Shown here piece by piece: positions 30,923 through 39,951 of a DNA stretch of 64,000 nucleotides (positions are counted from its first letter, which is position 1; every line of letters starts with the position of its first letter). The translations under genes were made by a program, and so were the position numbers. Where the stretch lies: NCBI RefSeq assembly GCF_003696285.1, contig NZ_RFFL01000011.1:62001-126000 (forward strand), in the 5' to 3' direction. Under the pieces are notes generated by a model. It was not told where the DNA came from. It saw only the letters and a program-made list of their open reading frames with translations, and did no database searches. Source of the stretch: Stutzerimonas nitrititolerans. GTDB lineage: Bacteria; Pseudomonadota; Gammaproteobacteria; Pseudomonadales; Pseudomonadaceae.

Positions 30923-31597
30923 ATGAACGACAAGAAAGCGGTGGTTCTGCTGTCCGGCGGGCTGGATTCCGCCACGGTGGTGGCGATGGCGAAAGCGCAA
31001 GGCTACAGCTGCTACACCATGAGTTTCGACTATGGTCAGCGGCATCGCGCCGAGTTGCAGGCGGCGGAGCGGGTCGCCAGCCAGCTGGGTGTGGTCGAGC
31101 ACAAGGTGATCGGACTGAATCTAAACGGTATTGGTGGCTCGGCGCTCACCGACAGTGCCATCGATGTGCCCGAAGCGCCCGAAGAGGGCATCCCGGTAAC
31201 CTACGTGCCGGCACGGAACACGGTGTTCCTTTCGCTGGCGCTGGGCTGGGCGGAGGTCATTGGCGCGCGAGATCTGTTCATTGGTGTCAATGCGGTCGAT
31301 TACTCCGGCTATCCCGACTGTCGCCCCGAATTCATCGAAGCGTTCGAGCGCATGGCCAATCTGGCGACCAAGGCGGGCGTCGAAGGGCAGGGCTTCAGTA
31401 TTCAGGCGCCGCTGCAGAACCTCAGCAAGGCGCAGATCATCCAGGAAGGCATTCGCCTGGGGGTCGATTACGCGATCACGGTGTCCTGTTATCAGGCGGA
31501 TGACGAGGGTCGCGCCTGTGGCAAATGCGACAGTTGCCGCCTGCGCAAGGCCGGCTTCCAGGCGGCGGGTGTCGAGGATCCAACGCGTTACCACTGA
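30923..31597 (+). CDS. queC: 7-cyano-7-deazaguanine synthase QueC
   Basis: ATP-dependent enzyme converting CDG to preQ0. 224 residues; PP-loop ATPase motif [12 protein letters not shown] near residue 8 and a C-terminal zinc site C-x8-C-x2-C-x2-C visible as [19 protein letters not shown]-rich stretch after the stop (ttttttttgaaaaaaa) separates it from the tRNA gene. Confidence 0.95.
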   Translation: MNDKKAVVLLSGGLDSATVVAMAKAQGYSCYTMSFDYGQRHRAELQAAERVASQLGVVEHKVIGLNLNGIGGSALTDSAIDVPEAPEEGIPVTYVPARNTVFLSLALGWAEVIGARDLFIGVNAVDYSGYPDCRPEFIEAFERMANLATKAGVEGQGFSIQAPLQNLSKAQIIQEGIRLGVDYAITVSCYQADDEGRACGKCDSCRLRKAGFQAAGVEDPTRYH

Positions 31598-31656
31598 ATT
31601 TTTTTTGAAAAAAAGTTGGAATTAGCCAATCAAATCAGTATCATGCGCCCCGCATC

Positions 31657-31732
31657 GGGTCGTTAGCTCAGTTGGTAGAGCAGTTGGCTTTTAACCAATT
31701 GGTCGTAGGTTCGAATCCTACACGACCCACCA
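31657..31732 (+). tRNA. tRNA-Lys (anticodon TTT)
   Basis: 76-base cloverleaf beginning GGGTCGTTAGCTCAGTTGGT, anticodon loop ctTTTaa, T loop ggTTCGAATcc, acceptor end CGACCC-A-CCA with CCA encoded. The same site carries large integrated islands in some P. aeruginosa strains, but here no island follows. Confidence 0.97.
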
Positions 31733-31753
31733 CATAGCTCCTTCATGGAGACA

Positions 31754-31792
31754 GAAGCCGGAGACTGAGCAGCAGTCGTCCGGCTTTTTTTT
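31754..31792 (+). terminator. Intrinsic terminator after tRNA-Lys
   Basis: agccggagactg / cagtcgtccggct stem with one bulged base and an agcag loop, followed by T8. Confidence 0.88.
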
Positions 31793-32047
31793 ATTCGTGA
31801 TTTGAGTTTGCCCTGCAGTAGGCTGCCTATCGGGCTTTCTTTCAGGGCTTCCGTCTTCAGCATAATCTGGCCGCAGTTATCCGTTTCGCCGTCTGGGAGG
31901 TTCCCAGCTGTGTATCCGTGGGGGCTCTCGGCCGCATCGCTCCCTTTTTTCGAGCGCTTCAGCTAACATGCTGCCCCCGTTGAAAGGTACGGGTGGACTG
32001 TGCAGCGTTTCCTTCGCTCCCGCTCTCCACCCTCTCGCCATGCCGGT

Positions 32048-32073
32048 AACTGCTTGTTAGCAAGCAGTTTTTT
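32048..32073 (+). promoter_or_regulatory. Terminator-like hairpin in the nadA leader
   Basis: Perfect nine-base stem AACTGCTTG / CAAGCAGTT with a four-base loop (ttag) and T6 (32068-32073), ending only 43 bases before the nadA ATG. The segment GCAAGCA (32060-32066) is also exactly complementary to TGCTTGC (32097-32103), next to the nadA ribosome binding site. It could be an attenuator or simply the terminator of an upstream transcript. The remainder of 31793-32047 shows no gene. Confidence 0.5.
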
Positions 32074-32116
32074 CGGCGCTCGACGCACCCTGGTGTGCTT
32101 GCAGGAACCAGCGAAC

Positions 32117-33175
32117 ATGACGCAGATACCCGAACGCATCCTTGTGCAGGCTCATCTGGCCGCCAAGCAGCCCACGCCCCTGACGCCCGAGCAGGAGGCG
32201 CAATTGCGTGGCGAGATTGCCGCTGAGTTGAAGAAGCAGAATGCAGTGCTCGTGGCGCATTACTACACCGATCCGGTGATCCAGGCGTTGGCCGAGGAAA
32301 CCGGTGGTTGCGTATCGGACTCGCTGGAAATGGCGCGTTTCGGCAATGAGCATCCGGCGCAGACGGTAGTGGTCGCCGGCGTGAAGTTCATGGGTGAGAC
32401 GGCCAAGATTCTCAATCCCGAAAAGCGCGTGCTGATGCCAACGCTCGATGCCACCTGCTCGCTGGATCTTGGCTGCCCCGTTGCGGAGTTCTCGGCTTTT
32501 TGCGATCAGCATCCCGAGCGCACCGTGGTGGTCTATGCCAACACCTCTGCTGCGGTCAAGGCACGTGCCGACTGGGTGGTGACTTCCAGTTGCGCGCTGG
32601 AAATCGTCGAGAGCCTCATGGACAACGGCGAGAAGATCATCTGGGCTCCGGACAAGCATCTCGGTAGCTATGTGCAGCGTGAAACCGGTGCGGACATGCT
32701 GCTCTGGGATGGCGCGTGCATCGTTCACGAAGAGTTCAAGGCCAAACAGCTGCAGGATATGAAGGCGCTGTATCCCGAGGCGGCGATTCTCGTGCACCCC
32801 GAATCTCCCGAGGCGGTGATCGAGCTGGCGGATGCCGTCGGCTCCACCAGCCAGTTGATCAAGGCGGCGCAGACACTGCCCAACCGGAAGTTCATCGTGG
32901 CCACCGACCGCGGCATCTTCTACAAGATGCAGCAGTTGTGCCCCGACAAGGAGTTCATCGAGGCGCCCACGGCGGGCAGCGGGGCGACATGCCGCAGTTG
33001 CGCGCACTGTCCCTGGATGGCGATGAATACCCTGCAGCGGACCCTGCAGTGCCTGCGTGATGGCAGCAACGAGATAACCGTCGATCCGGCGCTGATTCCG
33101 CGCGCGGTCAGGCCGCTCAAGCGCATGCTCGATTTCACCCAGGCGGCACGCCTCAAACAGGCTGGTAACGCCTGA
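32117..33175 (+). CDS. nadA: Quinolinate synthase A
   Basis: 4Fe-4S enzyme that condenses iminoaspartate with DHAP to quinolinate in de novo NAD synthesis. 352 residues starting [18 protein letters not shown]. Cysteines in [22 protein letters not shown] and [12 protein letters not shown] include the three cluster ligands. [19 protein letters not shown] is a family signature. The start is the first ATG with homology; an in-frame GTG at 32000 lies upstream of the hairpin and is rejected. Confidence 0.94.
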   Translation: MTQIPERILVQAHLAAKQPTPLTPEQEAQLRGEIAAELKKQNAVLVAHYYTDPVIQALAEETGGCVSDSLEMARFGNEHPAQTVVVAGVKFMGETAKILNPEKRVLMPTLDATCSLDLGCPVAEFSAFCDQHPERTVVVYANTSAAVKARADWVVTSSCALEIVESLMDNGEKIIWAPDKHLGSYVQRETGADMLLWDGACIVHEEFKAKQLQDMKALYPEAAILVHPESPEAVIELADAVGSTSQLIKAAQTLPNRKFIVATDRGIFYKMQQLCPDKEFIEAPTAGSGATCRSCAHCPWMAMNTLQRTLQCLRDGSNEITVDPALIPRAVRPLKRMLDFTQAARLKQAGNA

Positions 33176-33259
33176 GCCTACGGAGCTGAAAGGCCGGTAA
33201 CACAGGCCTCGGCTGGGGCTGCGGTCTGTAAGTGAAGGGGCTTCGGGCCCGGCCGTTCG

Positions 33260-34705
33260 CTAGCGCAGCATGCTCTCTATCATGCGTTTCTCGTCGGCCA
33301 AGGCCTTCTGACGTGCGTCGATGCGCGCCGACATCTGGAAATTGTTTGCGCGCTTTTTGGCGAAATCCAGCTGCTCGATAGCCTGGTCGTAGTCGCCCAC
33401 CAGCGCAAAGAACTCCGCGCGCGCCTCATGCAGGCCGACGATGTTGCCGGTCAGGCCGCGTATTTCCGAGACCTGATACCAGACATCGGGATCGTTGCGG
33501 CGCACCTCGACCAGCTTGTCGAGTTCGCGCTCGGCCTGGTCAAGCCGGTTCTGCTTGCTCAGCAGGTCGATGTTCGCCTGGCGCACAGGATAGCTGCCCG
33601 GATATAGCTGAAGCAGGCGCTCCACACGCTGTTGAGCCGCCTGCAGGCGGTTGGCGGTGATGTCCAGTTCGATCTGCGCGAGATTGTAGGTGGCATCATC
33701 CGGCATCTTTTCGAGCAGCGGTTGCAGGTTGCTTGCGGCGTCTTCCAGCTGACCGCTGGCGATCTGTGCCAGTGCCAGGCCGTAGCGTGCCGCATCCAGG
33801 CCCGGATCGTCGCTGAGCATGGCGCGGAAACGCTTGGCGCTCAGCCCTGGTGTGCTCTCGAACTTCAGCTGAATACGGGCCCGCATCAGCTGATAGCGCA
33901 GGCTGTCCTGGACTCCGCCGTCGGGATACTGTTCGGCGCGGTTTCGGGTATCGGCGATACGCGACTCGCTGACCGGGTGCGTGAGGAGGAATTCCGGCGG
34001 CTTCTGGTCATAACGATATTGGCGCATCAGGCGACCGAACATGTCCGGCATGGCGCGCGGATCGTAGCCGGCGCGCTCGAGGTTGATGAGGCCGATGCGG
34101 TCGGCTTCCTGTTCGTTCTGGCGCGAGAACCGTCGCTGCGCCTGGATGGCGGCGGCCTGGGTCGAGACGATCGCCGCGATGCCTGCATCGCCTGCCCCTG
34201 CGGCGGCCGCTACGACGCCAGCCAGCATCGCCGCCATGAGTGGCAACTGCATGCGTTGCTGGGCTTCCAGGCCGCGGGCGAAGTGGCGCTGGGAAAGGTG
34301 CGCGAGTTCGTGGGCAAGCACCGAGGCGTATTCCGCTTCGGTCTGGGCGTGGATGAACAGGCCACCGTTCACGCCGATGATGCCGCCGGGTGCGGCAAAG
34401 GCGTTCAGCTGCGGGCTATCGAGCAGGACGAATTCCAGGCGCCGATCCTGCAGCTGGCTGGTCTCGGCCAGGCGGTAGACGCTGCGCTCCAGGTAGTCCT
34501 TCACCAGCGGATCGGACAGTTGCTGCACCTGGCCGCGCAGCAAACTCAGCCAGGCGCGTCCGAGCTGATGTTCCTGTTCGGGAGAAACGATGCCCGAGCT
34601 GGAATCGCCGAGTGACGGCAGCTCATTGGTCATCGCTGGTGTCGTGAGCAGGCAGGCCAGTGTCAGCAGTGTGGGGCGCAGCAATTTCATCCAGAACGGG
34701 CTCAT
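33260..34705 (-). CDS. bepA: Periplasmic M48 metalloprotease/chaperone, BepA-like
   Basis: Quality-control protease that helps outer-membrane proteins and LptD assemble, or degrades failed ones. 481 residues: signal peptide (LLRPTLLTLACLLTTPAMT), peptidase M48 domain with HELAHLSQRHFARG (zinc HExxH, near residue 135) and a third-ligand Glu in RQNEQEADRIGL, then C-terminal TPR repeats (about 300-480). ATG at 34705 and at 34690 are both possible starts; the second places the signal peptide at the very N-terminus. The gene sits convergent to nadA. Confidence 0.92.
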   Translation of the reverse strand: MSPFWMKLLRPTLLTLACLLTTPAMTNELPSLGDSSSGIVSPEQEHQLGRAWLSLLRGQVQQLSDPLVKDYLERSVYRLAETSQLQDRRLEFVLLDSPQLNAFAAPGGIIGVNGGLFIHAQTEAEYASVLAHELAHLSQRHFARGLEAQQRMQLPLMAAMLAGVVAAAAGAGDAGIAAIVSTQAAAIQAQRRFSRQNEQEADRIGLINLERAGYDPRAMPDMFGRLMRQYRYDQKPPEFLLTHPVSESRIADTRNRAEQYPDGGVQDSLRYQLMRARIQLKFESTPGLSAKRFRAMLSDDPGLDAARYGLALAQIASGQLEDAASNLQPLLEKMPDDATYNLAQIELDITANRLQAAQQRVERLLQLYPGSYPVRQANIDLLSKQNRLDQAERELDKLVEVRRNDPDVWYQVSEIRGLTGNIVGLHEARAEFFALVGDYDQAIEQLDFAKKRANNFQMSARIDARQKALADEKRMIESMLR

Positions 34706-34796
34706 GAAAGAAGAGCGCTACTGTAGCCTTGTGTTCGGGTGACTGGCCAGAGCCAGGTTACGCTGGGTATCCTGCATGGATTTTGCGGAGATGATC

Positions 34797-35039
34797 ATGA
34801 CTCGAACAGCAATAGCCTGTGATGCCGAAGTGGACGCCTCGGGCCTGAGTTGCCCGATGCCCTTGCTCAAGGCGAAGCTGGAACTCAATCGGCTGGACAG
34901 CGGCGCCGTTCTCAAGGTCATCGCGACCGATCCCGGTTCCCAGCGGGACTTCCGCAGCTTCGCGAAGCTGGCGGGCCATGCATTGATACACGAGGAAGAG
35001 GAGGGCGGCATCTACCGCTACTGGTTGCGCAAGGCCTGA
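34797..35039 (+). CDS. TusA-family sulfur carrier protein
   Basis: 80-residue protein with the TusA/SirA signature DASGLSCPMPLLKAKLELN, whose Cys carries persulfide sulfur. PA1006 at the same locus of P. aeruginosa is a persulfide-modified protein needed for molybdenum cofactor enzymes. The start at 34797 is favoured because GCGGAG lies six bases before it; in-frame ATGs at 34791 and 34776 are alternatives. Divergent from bepA and convergent with bcp. Confidence 0.9.
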   Translation: MTRTAIACDAEVDASGLSCPMPLLKAKLELNRLDSGAVLKVIATDPGSQRDFRSFAKLAGHALIHEEEEGGIYRYWLRKA

Positions 35040-35044
35040 AGAAA

Positions 35045-35070
35045 AGCCGGCAGTCGCCGGCTTCCTTTTT
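35045..35070. terminator. Intrinsic terminator between the TusA-like gene and bcp
   Basis: agccggc / gccggct stem around agtc, then tcc T5. It overlaps the last bases of the convergent bcp gene. Confidence 0.85.
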
Positions 35071-35542
35071 ATTGCTGCTGCAGTGCCTGGGCGGCCTGCA
35101 GCACCTGGTCGATGTGGCCGGGTACTTTCACGCCGCGCCACTCATGGCGCAACACGCCGTCGCGGTCGATCAGGAAGGTGCTGCGATCGACTCCCATATA
35201 TTCCTTGCCGTAGAGCTTCTTGAGCTTGATGACGCCGAAAAGCTGGCAGAGCTGTTCGTCCTTGTCGGATATGAGCTCGAAGGGGAAGCCCTGCTTGGCC
35301 TTGAAGTTCTCATGGGTCCGCAGGCTGTCGCGTGATACGCCGAACACCAGGGTGTTCGCCGCCAGGAAGTCATCATGCCTGTCGCGAAAGTCCTGGCCTT
35401 CGGTGGTGCAGCCGGGTGTGTTGTCCTTGGGATAGAAGTACAGCACGACCTGGCGGCCCCGCAGGGCTTCGAGGCTGATCTGCCGATCGCCAGTCGCCTG
35501 AGCCTGAAAGGGTGGGACGGATTGGTCGAGTTCGAGGGTCAT
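35069..35542 (-). CDS. bcp: Thioredoxin-dependent peroxiredoxin Bcp (PrxQ)
   Basis: 157-residue peroxiredoxin reducing peroxides in the cytosol. Peroxidatic Cys45 in PKDNTPGCTTEGQDF. The position five residues on, where E. coli BCP has its resolving cysteine, is Gln50 here; the only other cysteine is Cys99 (DEQLCQLFGV), so a one-Cys or atypical two-Cys cycle is likely. It lies 19 bases downstream of gcvR on the same strand, an operon conserved as PA1008-PA1009. Confidence 0.93.
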   Translation of the reverse strand: MTLELDQSVPPFQAQATGDRQISLEALRGRQVVLYFYPKDNTPGCTTEGQDFRDRHDDFLAANTLVFGVSRDSLRTHENFKAKQGFPFELISDKDEQLCQLFGVIKLKKLYGKEYMGVDRSTFLIDRDGVLRHEWRGVKVPGHIDQVLQAAQALQQQ

Positions 35543-35561
35543 GCACGGCTCTCCAGGTGTT

Positions 35562-36122
35562 TCATGGGTTCTGGGGGCGCCAGGGTTCTATCAGCGCGTC
35601 GAGGTTTAGCGCGTCGGCGAAATCGAGAAACTGATCGCGCAGCCAACTGATCTGCGTGCCGGCGGGCAGGGTGACCGTCAGCGTGGCATTGAGCATGGTG
35701 CCGCCCGTCTGGGGTGCCAGATAGGTGTCGCAGGTCAGGCTTTCCAGTTCGACATGGTGATCGATGAAGAACTGGCATAGCTCGTTGAGGATGTCCGGGC
35801 GATAGACGGAGCTGACGTAGGCGACGTACGGAAGTGCCTGTGGTCGGTTTTCCAGGGCCTCGCTGCGTACCAGGTTGGTGGTGAAGTCATGTTTCTTCGC
35901 CAGGCCCGGCAGCGCGCCTTCCATGCGTGCCAGGGCATCCCAGCTTCCGCTGATTTCCAGCACCAGTGCGCAACGCTCGCCGTGGCGCGTCAGACGAGTG
36001 CTCACGACGGCGCAGCGGTTCTCGTTGCTGGCCCGGCAGAGCACGTTGGTGAGCTCCATGGGATTCTTGCCCAGGGCGCTGATGACGAGGAACTGTTCGC
36101 GTGGTACGGGGGGGGTGGACAT
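35562..36122 (-). CDS. gcvR: Glycine cleavage system regulator GcvR-like, double ACT protein
   Basis: 186-residue protein with two ACT domains (about residues 8-85 and 95-175). In E. coli GcvR binds glycine and antagonises the activator GcvA; the Pseudomonas homologue sits before bcp and opposite dapA. Start MSTPPVPREQFLVISALGKN. No gcv genes in the window, so the target is inference. Confidence 0.85.
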   Translation of the reverse strand: MSTPPVPREQFLVISALGKNPMELTNVLCRASNENRCAVVSTRLTRHGERCALVLEISGSWDALARMEGALPGLAKKHDFTTNLVRSEALENRPQALPYVAYVSSVYRPDILNELCQFFIDHHVELESLTCDTYLAPQTGGTMLNATLTVTLPAGTQISWLRDQFLDFADALNLDALIEPWRPQNP

Positions 36123-36358
36123 GCAGCATTCCTGGCGGTGATGAATCGGTCGGCCAGCCAAGCCGAAAAGGGCTAAGGGTAGCGAAAAGCGCTACGGGTA
36201 GCAAAAGCGCCGAACGATGATGAAGTGCCGGGGACGAGGCGAAAGCTGCCGGGCCGCCTGCAGTGTTCGGCCCGCCATGCGCCATCGAATAGGCTACTCG
36301 CAAAGCGCAAAGGAGCCTTGTACCATTACGCCTCTCTTTTTCCGGCAGGAGTGGTTGC

Positions 36359-37237
36359 ATGATCTCAGGCAGTATTGTGGCGCTCGTCACTCCCATGGAT
36401 GCGCAGGGCGGTATCGACTGGGATAGCCTGAGCAAGCTGGTGGACTTCCATTTGCAGGAAGGCACCCATGCGATCGTGGCTGTCGGCACCTCGGGTGAGT
36501 CGGCGACGCTCGACTACAGCGAGAACATCGAAGTGATCCGCCGTGTGGTCGACCAGGTCAACGGTCGTATTCCGGTCATCGCAGGCACGGGCGCCAACTC
36601 CACGCGCGAGGCGCTGGAGCTGACCGAGAAAGCCAAGGCTGTTGGTGCCGATGCTTGCCTGCTGGTCACCCCGTACTACAACAAGCCGACCCAGGAAGGC
36701 CTTTACCTGCACTTCAGGCATATCGCCGAGTCCGTGGCGATTCCGCAGATTCTCTACAACGTACCGGGTCGCACGGCCTGCGACATGTTGCCGGAGACCG
36801 TGGAGCGGCTGTCCAAGGTGTCGAACATCATCGGCATCAAGGAAGCGACGGGCGATCTCAAGCGCGGCCAGGAAGTACTCGATCGCGTCGGCAAGGATTT
36901 CCTCGTTTATTCCGGCGACGACGCCACCGCCGTCGAACTCATACTGATGGGCGGCAAGGGCAATATCTCCGTCACCGCGAACGTGGCGCCCCGCGCGATG
37001 AGCGAACTCTGCACGGCTGCTCTTGCCGGTGATGCGGAGACGGCTCGGGCGATTCACGCCAAACTGATGCCGCTGCATCAGATGCTCTTCATCGAAGCGA
37101 ACCCGATTCCGGTGAAGTGGGCGTTGCACGAGATGGGCCTGATGTCGGATGGGATTCGCCTGCCATTGACCTGGCTCAGCCAGCATTGCCAGGAGCCACT
37201 GCGTCAGGCGATGCGCCAATGCGGTGTGCTGGCTTAA
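36359..37237 (+). CDS. dapA: 4-Hydroxy-tetrahydrodipicolinate synthase
   Basis: TIM-barrel aldolase condensing pyruvate with aspartate semialdehyde, first committed step of lysine and diaminopimelate synthesis. 292 residues starting [20 protein letters not shown]. Schiff-base Lys in [10 protein letters not shown] (near residue 161), Tyr in ILYNVPGRT (near 133) and the GTSGES pyruvate-binding motif near residue 44. bamC starts 38 bases downstream, as usual. Confidence 0.97.
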   Translation: MISGSIVALVTPMDAQGGIDWDSLSKLVDFHLQEGTHAIVAVGTSGESATLDYSENIEVIRRVVDQVNGRIPVIAGTGANSTREALELTEKAKAVGADACLLVTPYYNKPTQEGLYLHFRHIAESVAIPQILYNVPGRTACDMLPETVERLSKVSNIIGIKEATGDLKRGQEVLDRVGKDFLVYSGDDATAVELILMGGKGNISVTANVAPRAMSELCTAALAGDAETARAIHAKLMPLHQMLFIEANPIPVKWALHEMGLMSDGIRLPLTWLSQHCQEPLRQAMRQCGVLA

Positions 37238-37275
37238 CGACCCCGTTGAACGGGCTCAACAATGAAGGAACATGC

Positions 37276-38376
37276 ATGAAGCGACTGGCCGGCCTTTCGA
37301 CCTTGGCCCTGACCATTTCTGCAACCAGCGGTTGTGGCTGGCTGTGGGGCGACGATGGATATTTCCGTGATCGCGGCAGCGACTACCTGCAAGCACACCA
37401 GGTGGCGCCCATGCAGGTGCCGGCCGATGTTCAACTGCGTCCGGTCGAGCCTTTGCTGCCGATTCCGCACCAGATCGCCGATGCGCGCGTAACCGGCGAG
37501 TACGAAGTGCCGCGTCCGCAGAAGCTGGTGGTCACCATCGAAGAGAGCGAATTCAGCCTGCAGACCTCGGAAGATGCGCGCTGGCTGGTGGCGATGCGTG
37601 CGCCTTCGCAGGTCTGGAGCGCTGCCCGGCAGTTCTTCACCGACAACGGCTTCCAGATCGCTGAAGATCGCCCGCAGACCGGCGAGTTCACCACCGCCTG
37701 GCAGACGCCCGATCAGATTGCCCCCGCGCTGGTTCGCGAACTCGGGCTGCAGCAGAACGAGACCCGGGTTCGCGTTCGTGTGGAGCCCGGCGTGCAGCGC
37801 AATACCAGCGAAATCTACCTGTTGAGCGTTCAACGGCCCGCAGGCAGCACGGCCGATGTGTCCTGGCCGGAGCGCGCGGTCAACCAGGAACTGGATCGCG
37901 TACTGCTCGATGAGCTGCAGGCCAACCTCACGCGTAGCGTGGAGAAGGGCGATTCCGTCTCCCTGCTGGCCGAGCGTGATTTCGATGCGCCCAGCCGCGT
38001 CAGCTTGATCGAAGCGGCTGGCAGCCATCCGGTGCTGCAACTGGATACCGATTTCAACCGCGCCTGGTCGAGCGTCGGCCGTGCACTGGAGGCGAGCGAC
38101 ATTCGTGTGGACGACCTGGATCGCAGCCAGGGCATCTACTACGTCAACCTGGCCGAAGGTGCCGAGAACCCCGACGACGAGCCCGGCTTCTTCTCCCGTC
38201 TGTTTGGTGGCGGCGCGGACAAGGAAGAGATCGAGGCACGAGCCGAGCGCTACCAGGTTCGGCTCGGCGAAGCGGACGGTACCGTCCGGGTCACGCTGGT
38301 CGAGGATGTCGACACTCCGGCGCCTGCAGACGTGGCGCGGCGTGTGCTGAACATGCTGAAAGACAACCTGGGCTGA
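37276..38376 (+). CDS. bamC: Outer membrane protein assembly factor BamC
   Basis: Lipoprotein of the BAM complex. 366 residues; the N-terminus ends in a lipobox-like SATSGC (Cys near residue 17) after MKRLAGLSTLALTI. The unstructured BamD-binding segment (about 18-95) and two helix-grip domains (about 100-215 and 240-360) follow. ATG at 37276 is preceded by GAAGGAAC; longer in-frame starts overlap dapA. Ends at a terminator. Confidence 0.92.
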   Translation: MKRLAGLSTLALTISATSGCGWLWGDDGYFRDRGSDYLQAHQVAPMQVPADVQLRPVEPLLPIPHQIADARVTGEYEVPRPQKLVVTIEESEFSLQTSEDARWLVAMRAPSQVWSAARQFFTDNGFQIAEDRPQTGEFTTAWQTPDQIAPALVRELGLQQNETRVRVRVEPGVQRNTSEIYLLSVQRPAGSTADVSWPERAVNQELDRVLLDELQANLTRSVEKGDSVSLLAERDFDAPSRVSLIEAAGSHPVLQLDTDFNRAWSSVGRALEASDIRVDDLDRSQGIYYVNLAEGAENPDDEPGFFSRLFGGGADKEEIEARAERYQVRLGEADGTVRVTLVEDVDTPAPADVARRVLNMLKDNLG

Positions 38377-38401
38377 CCGGCACTAGCTGCATCACCCACC
38401 C

Positions 38402-38437
38402 ATCAGGCGAAACCAGTGGTTTCGCCTGATTCGTTTT
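38402..38437 (+). terminator. Probable intrinsic terminator after bamC
   Basis: Perfect 11-base stem atcaggcgaaa / tttcgcctgat around ccagtgg, then tcg and T5. Confidence 0.8.
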
Positions 38438-38490
38438 TGATGAGCCACCATCGAGTCCGTCTTGATGGTCGATTACAGCGGGAACCTCAC

Positions 38491-39360
38491 ATGAGCACCA
38501 GCAACACTCTCGGCCTGAAGAAAATCTACTCTGGCAAGGTCCGCGACCTCTACGAAATCGACGACAAACGCATGCTGATGGTCGCGACCGATCGCCTGTC
38601 CGCGTTCGACGTGATCCTGGCCGAACCCATTCCGGAGAAGGGCAAGATCCTCACCGCCATCTCCAACTTCTGGTTCGACAAGCTGGCCGGCCTGATACCC
38701 AACCACTTCACGGGCGACAGGGTCGAGGACGTGGTGCCGGCCGAACAGCTGCCGCTGGTCGAAGGTCGCGCGGTGGTTGCCAAGCGCCTCAAGCCGGTGG
38801 CCGTGGAAGCCATCGTGCGCGGCTACATCGTCGGTTCCGGCTGGAAGGAATACCAGCAGAGCGGTACCGTTTGCGGCATCCAGTTGCCGGCAGGGCTGAA
38901 AGAGGCGGCGAAACTGCCGCAGCCGATCTTCACACCTTCGACCAAGGCGGCGGTGGGCGACCACGACGAGAACATCTCGTTCGAACAATGCGAAGCCATT
39001 ATCGGTGCAGAGCTGGCGGCTAAGGTGCGGGATGTTTCCATCGCCCTGTACAGCGCCGCGGTCGAATACGCGGCCACGCGCGGCATCATCATCGCCGACA
39101 CCAAGTTCGAGTTCGGCCTCGACGAAAACGGCACCCTGACCCTGATGGACGAAGTGCTGACCCCCGATTCGAGCCGCTTCTGGCCAGCCGACAGCTACCG
39201 CGAAGGCAGCAACCCGCCCAGCTTCGACAAGCAGTTCGTGCGCGATTGGCTGAACTCCACCGGCTGGAACAAGGAACCGCCAGCGCCCGCCTTGCCGGAG
39301 GAAATCGCCCGCAAGACCGCCGACAAGTACCGCGAAGCCCTGACTCGCCTGACCGCGTGA
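38491..39360 (+). CDS. purC: SAICAR synthetase, long form
   Basis: Phosphoribosylaminoimidazole-succinocarboxamide synthase joining CAIR and aspartate in purine synthesis. 289 residues from [20 protein letters not shown]; hallmark segments [45 protein letters not shown] and [20 protein letters not shown]. This is the roughly 300-residue type typical of yeast and many beta-proteobacteria. The purC of P. aeruginosa at the same place (between bamC and tRNA-Ser) encodes, as I recall it, the unrelated-looking short form of about 236 residues, and an intervening gene (PA1012) is absent here. Confidence 0.94.
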   Translation: MSTSNTLGLKKIYSGKVRDLYEIDDKRMLMVATDRLSAFDVILAEPIPEKGKILTAISNFWFDKLAGLIPNHFTGDRVEDVVPAEQLPLVEGRAVVAKRLKPVAVEAIVRGYIVGSGWKEYQQSGTVCGIQLPAGLKEAAKLPQPIFTPSTKAAVGDHDENISFEQCEAIIGAELAAKVRDVSIALYSAAVEYAATRGIIIADTKFEFGLDENGTLTLMDEVLTPDSSRFWPADSYREGSNPPSFDKQFVRDWLNSTGWNKEPPAPALPEEIARKTADKYREALTRLTA

Positions 39361-39486
39361 CTGGTAAGGAGCCATGGCAACAACCGGCGTGGCCACCGCT
39401 GTGGTCACAACCTGCTGAAAAGCTGAAAAAAATGTATGCAGCCGGGGTTCGACAAAGGGCGCCGAGCTGCTATCATGCGCGCCGCT

Positions 39487-39576
39487 GGAGAGATGCCGGA
39501 GTGGCCGAACGGGACGGATTCGAAATCCGTTGAACAGGCAACTGTTCCTAGGGTTCAAATCCCTATCTCTCCGCCA
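39487..39576 (+). tRNA. tRNA-Ser (anticodon CGA)
   Basis: 90-base type II tRNA: acceptor GGAGAGA / TCTCTCC, D arm gccggagtggccgaacgggac, anticodon stem-loop cggattCGAaatccg, a long variable arm (ttgaacaggcaactgttccta), T loop ggTTCAAATcc, discriminator G and encoded CCA. Its last 26 bases are the attachment core of an integrated element. Confidence 0.97.
39551..39576 (+). other. Attachment site, left (attL core)
   Basis: 26 bases gggttcaaatccctatctct-ccgcca at the 3' end of tRNA-Ser, repeated exactly at 45487-45512. Integration here leaves the tRNA intact. Confidence 0.92.
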
Positions 39577-39589
39577 CTACATATAGCCT

Positions 39590-39630
39590 AAGCCCCTGAA
39601 ATTCCTAGAGTTTCGGGGGCTTTTGCTTTT
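39590..39630 (+). terminator. Intrinsic terminator after tRNA-Ser (carried in by the element)
   Basis: aagcccctgaaa / tttcgggggctt stem around ttcctagag, then tttgctttt. Differs from the two hairpins that follow the displaced tRNA ends at 45526 and 56038, so the element brought its own copy. Confidence 0.85.
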
Positions 39631-39644
39631 CTAGGCGGGCCAAC

Positions 39645-39662
39645 TGTCGAAGAAGTGTCGAA
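39645..39662 (+). promoter_or_regulatory. Candidate integrase arm-type sites, left
   Basis: Two copies of TGTCGAA (39645-39651 and 39656-39662) at an 11-base period. The same pair with the same 11-base period occurs near the right end at 45377-45394. Placement just inside both ends, on one face of the helix, suits arm-site binding by the integrase N-terminal domain. Confidence 0.5.
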
Positions 39663-39790
39663 ACAACCAGTAGCGATGATGATGGCTCTTTGCTAGCTTT
39701 TGTTGGTCCAGCATTTCTCGAGCACCTTATATTGCGGCTCGGATGTAGAGATTGCGGTCGACATCCATCAGCTAATAGAGGGCGTCACTT

Positions 39791-39925
39791 ATGGCCGACA
39801 GAAGACCGATTAACCCGCACGTGAATGTACCCAAGCCCGGTGGCGGAGAGCAGCCACGCTCCCGAAACAACGACGGGCAGATCCGCGACAAACGTAGCGA
39901 CGCGGGCAAGCCCAGGAAGAAATAA
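39791..39925 (+). CDS. Possible small basic protein
   Basis: 44-codon reading frame MADRRPINPHVNVPKPGGGE... ending DAGKPRKK, very rich in Arg, Lys, Pro and Gly, lying between attL and the end of the integrase gene on the opposite strand. AGAGGG is 8-13 bases before the ATG. Probably disordered. No family recognised; could be a small phage protein or chance. The rest of 39631-39790 holds only the TGTCGAA repeats. Confidence 0.35.
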   Translation: MADRRPINPHVNVPKPGGGEQPRSRNNDGQIRDKRSDAGKPRKK

Positions 39926-39951
39926 ACCAGGGTACGAGGCAGGTCGCTGCT

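Noticed and set aside
31657..31792. tRNA-Lys as an island insertion site, as in P. aeruginosa
   Set aside because: No second copy of the tRNA end or integrase follows; nadA comes next.
31663..31863. A 66-codon frame on the minus strand with CRIRTYDQLVKSQLLYQLS
   Set aside because: This is the antisense translation of tRNA-Lys, a well-known false protein in databases.
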